Shown here in pieces: positions 63,147 through 64,000 of a DNA stretch of 64,000 nt (within the stretch, counting starts at the first letter, position 1; each line of letters begins with the position of its first letter). Source of the DNA: Bifidobacterium cebidarum (lineage in GTDB: Bacteria > Actinomycetota > Actinomycetes > Actinomycetales > Bifidobacteriaceae); assembly GCF_009193305.1 (NCBI RefSeq), contig NZ_WBVS01000001.1:310001-374000 (forward strand), written 5' to 3'. The notes beneath the pieces were generated by a model. That model was not told the origin of the DNA. It saw only the letters and a program-made list of their open reading frames with translations, and searched no databases. The translations under genes were made by a program, and so were the position numbers.

Positions 63147-63812
63147 TTACTCGCCGGGCGTGTCGGATGATGAACCCGGCTGAAGCAGACGCGTGGTGAA
63201 TCCCTCTCCGGCGTTTTCGGCCAACAGTGAGAACGTCACGTGGTCCCGCCATTGCCCGTTGACATACATATATCGCTCGCGCAACCCCTCATGATGCGCG
63301 CCGACCTTGCGAACCACGGCCAGCGAGCGCGCATTGTCAGGCAGAATCGCGATTTCCAAACGATGCAATGCCGGGCCGAATGGATCGGCCAGAGCCCAAT
63401 CGGCAAGCATGGCGAGGGCCATCGGAGCGAAGCCGCGCCCGGCGTAAAGCTGATCGACCCAGTATCCCACCACTCCCGTGCGCATTGCGCCATACGATAT
63501 GGCGCCCAACGAAATCTGGCCGACGATGCGCATCTGGTATTCGATGGCGAACAGTGCCCCTGTGCCATGCTGCTCATTGCGACGCTGGCGTTGGATCCAT
63601 TGGTTGAAGGTGATGGCTCCGCCGTGCATCGGATCCCCGGATTCCCAGGGAGCCAGCCATGCATTGTTGCGCCAACGCACTTCGTTCCACGCCTCTTCAT
63701 CATCCATGGTGAGCGGGCGCAGCGCAATTGGACAACCAGGATGGGTCAGGCGAGGCATGCGAATCTGATTGTCCGGCCTGAGCGCCTCTTTAATGGACTG
63801 GAATACTGACAC
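63147..63812 (-). CDS. GNAT-family N-acetyltransferase (RimJ/RimL-like)
   Basis: 221 residues from GTG 63812 (VSVFQSIKEALRPDNQIRMP). The GNAT fold shows IALRPLTMDDEEAWNEVRWR at the start, the CoA-binding stretch VGYWVDQLYAGRGFAPMALA and LEIAILPDNARSLAVVRKVG. RimJ/RimL relatives acetylate protein N-termini, but the substrate here is unknown. TACAAT at 63820-63825 ends 7 nt before GTG; AAGG is also close. Divergent from the next gene. Confidence 0.88.
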   Translation of the reverse strand: MSVFQSIKEALRPDNQIRMPRLTHPGCPIALRPLTMDDEEAWNEVRWRNNAWLAPWESGDPMHGGAITFNQWIQRQRRNEQHGTGALFAIEYQMRIVGQISLGAISYGAMRTGVVGYWVDQLYAGRGFAPMALAMLADWALADPFGPALHRLEIAILPDNARSLAVVRKVGAHHEGLRERYMYVNGQWRDHVTFSLLAENAGEGFTTRLLQPGSSSDTPGE

Positions 63813-63845
63813 GGCCCTTATTGTAGCCGTGCTACGTTGAACGGT

Positions 63846-64000
63846 ATGAGTGGTGTAGGGATTACGGACAAAGCGAATGGTCAGGCCGCCGATAAAACCG
63901 AACTGCGACATCAGGCTTTGGCCAAACGCAAGTTCACCACTGCCGAGGAGCGATTGGACGCCGGACGCACGCTGGTGCGCGTGTTGAAGGACTCCCCCGA
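63846..64000 (+). CDS. 5-formyltetrahydrofolate cyclo-ligase (partial, N-terminus only)
   Basis: 51 codons from ATG 63846 to the window edge. The reading starts MSGVGITDKANGQAADKTEL, and RHQALAKRKFTTAEERLDAG resembles the opening arm of this family (basic helix then AEER). The enzyme returns 5-formyl-THF to the active folate pool. TACGTT at 63833-63838 ends 7 nt before ATG. The short stretch seen limits certainty. Confidence 0.6.
   Translation, partial: MSGVGITDKANGQAADKTELRHQALAKRKFTTAEERLDAGRTLVRVLKDSP

Overview
The window looks like chromosomal DNA from a Bifidobacterium, most likely of the B. longum group. It is high-GC Gram-positive sequence, the ribosomal operons have actinobacterial gene order and protein types, and it carries a bifunctional AdhE, separate glycogen-debranching and 4-alpha-glucanotransferase genes, and HrcA/CIRCE control of groES. 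The genus call rests on recognising the proteins and gene order; no search was run.

Layout. Positions 1-1850 hold the start of a circularly permuted ATP-grasp gene (minus strand, running off the left edge). truA (plus strand) follows and converges on a long minus-strand ribosomal block that is transcribed from about 18 kb down to 3 kb: S10 cluster (rpsJ to rpsQ), spc cluster (rplN to rplO), secY-adk, and the infA-rpmJ-rpsM-rpsK-rpoA-rplQ alpha cluster. rpsD and map, often present in this block in related bacteria, are absent from it. Next come acetolactate decarboxylase and a YwiC-like membrane protein (plus), then adhE (minus) divergent from a ROK regulator.

Positions 24.5-34.8 kb form an accessory carbohydrate locus, all on the minus strand: an ABC sugar importer (lipoprotein plus two permeases), a GH31 alpha-xylosidase-like glycosidase, two tandem AraC-type regulators, a xylitol/sorbitol-type dehydrogenase, a previously unlisted 38-residue membrane peptide, a second zinc dehydrogenase and a VOC protein. 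The likely job is import and hydrolysis of an alpha-xyloside-like oligosaccharide and oxidation of a released polyol or sugar. The GH31 and permease part is much richer in G+C than the regulators, and there is a sharp G+C step inside the binding-protein gene, so the locus looks like a mosaic.

From 35 kb onward there is mostly core genome: glycogen debranching enzyme, rplM-rpsI, malQ, several single genes (LRV-repeat protein, YigZ, a 2-hydroxyacid dehydrogenase, a CapA-like protein, an EamA exporter, dinB), dapC-fdxA, an APC amino-acid transporter, murB, rpmG, four tRNAs in total (Ser, Met, Thr, Tyr), a hisC-like aminotransferase divergent from a transsulfuration enzyme, a moxR plus giant DUF58-transglutaminase fusion pair, groES under CIRCE, a GlpR-like membrane protein, a RimJ-like acetyltransferase and the start of a 5-formyltetrahydrofolate cyclo-ligase.

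The most striking general signal is that many single-gene units lack a Shine-Dalgarno sequence and instead have a -10-like TAnnnT ending 6-8 nt before the start codon, which predicts leaderless mRNAs. Other points of note are a perfect 32-bp inverted repeat next to malQ, a 21-bp-period direct repeat typical of AraC-family operators upstream of the sugar-binding protein, and the DUF58-transglutaminase fusion.
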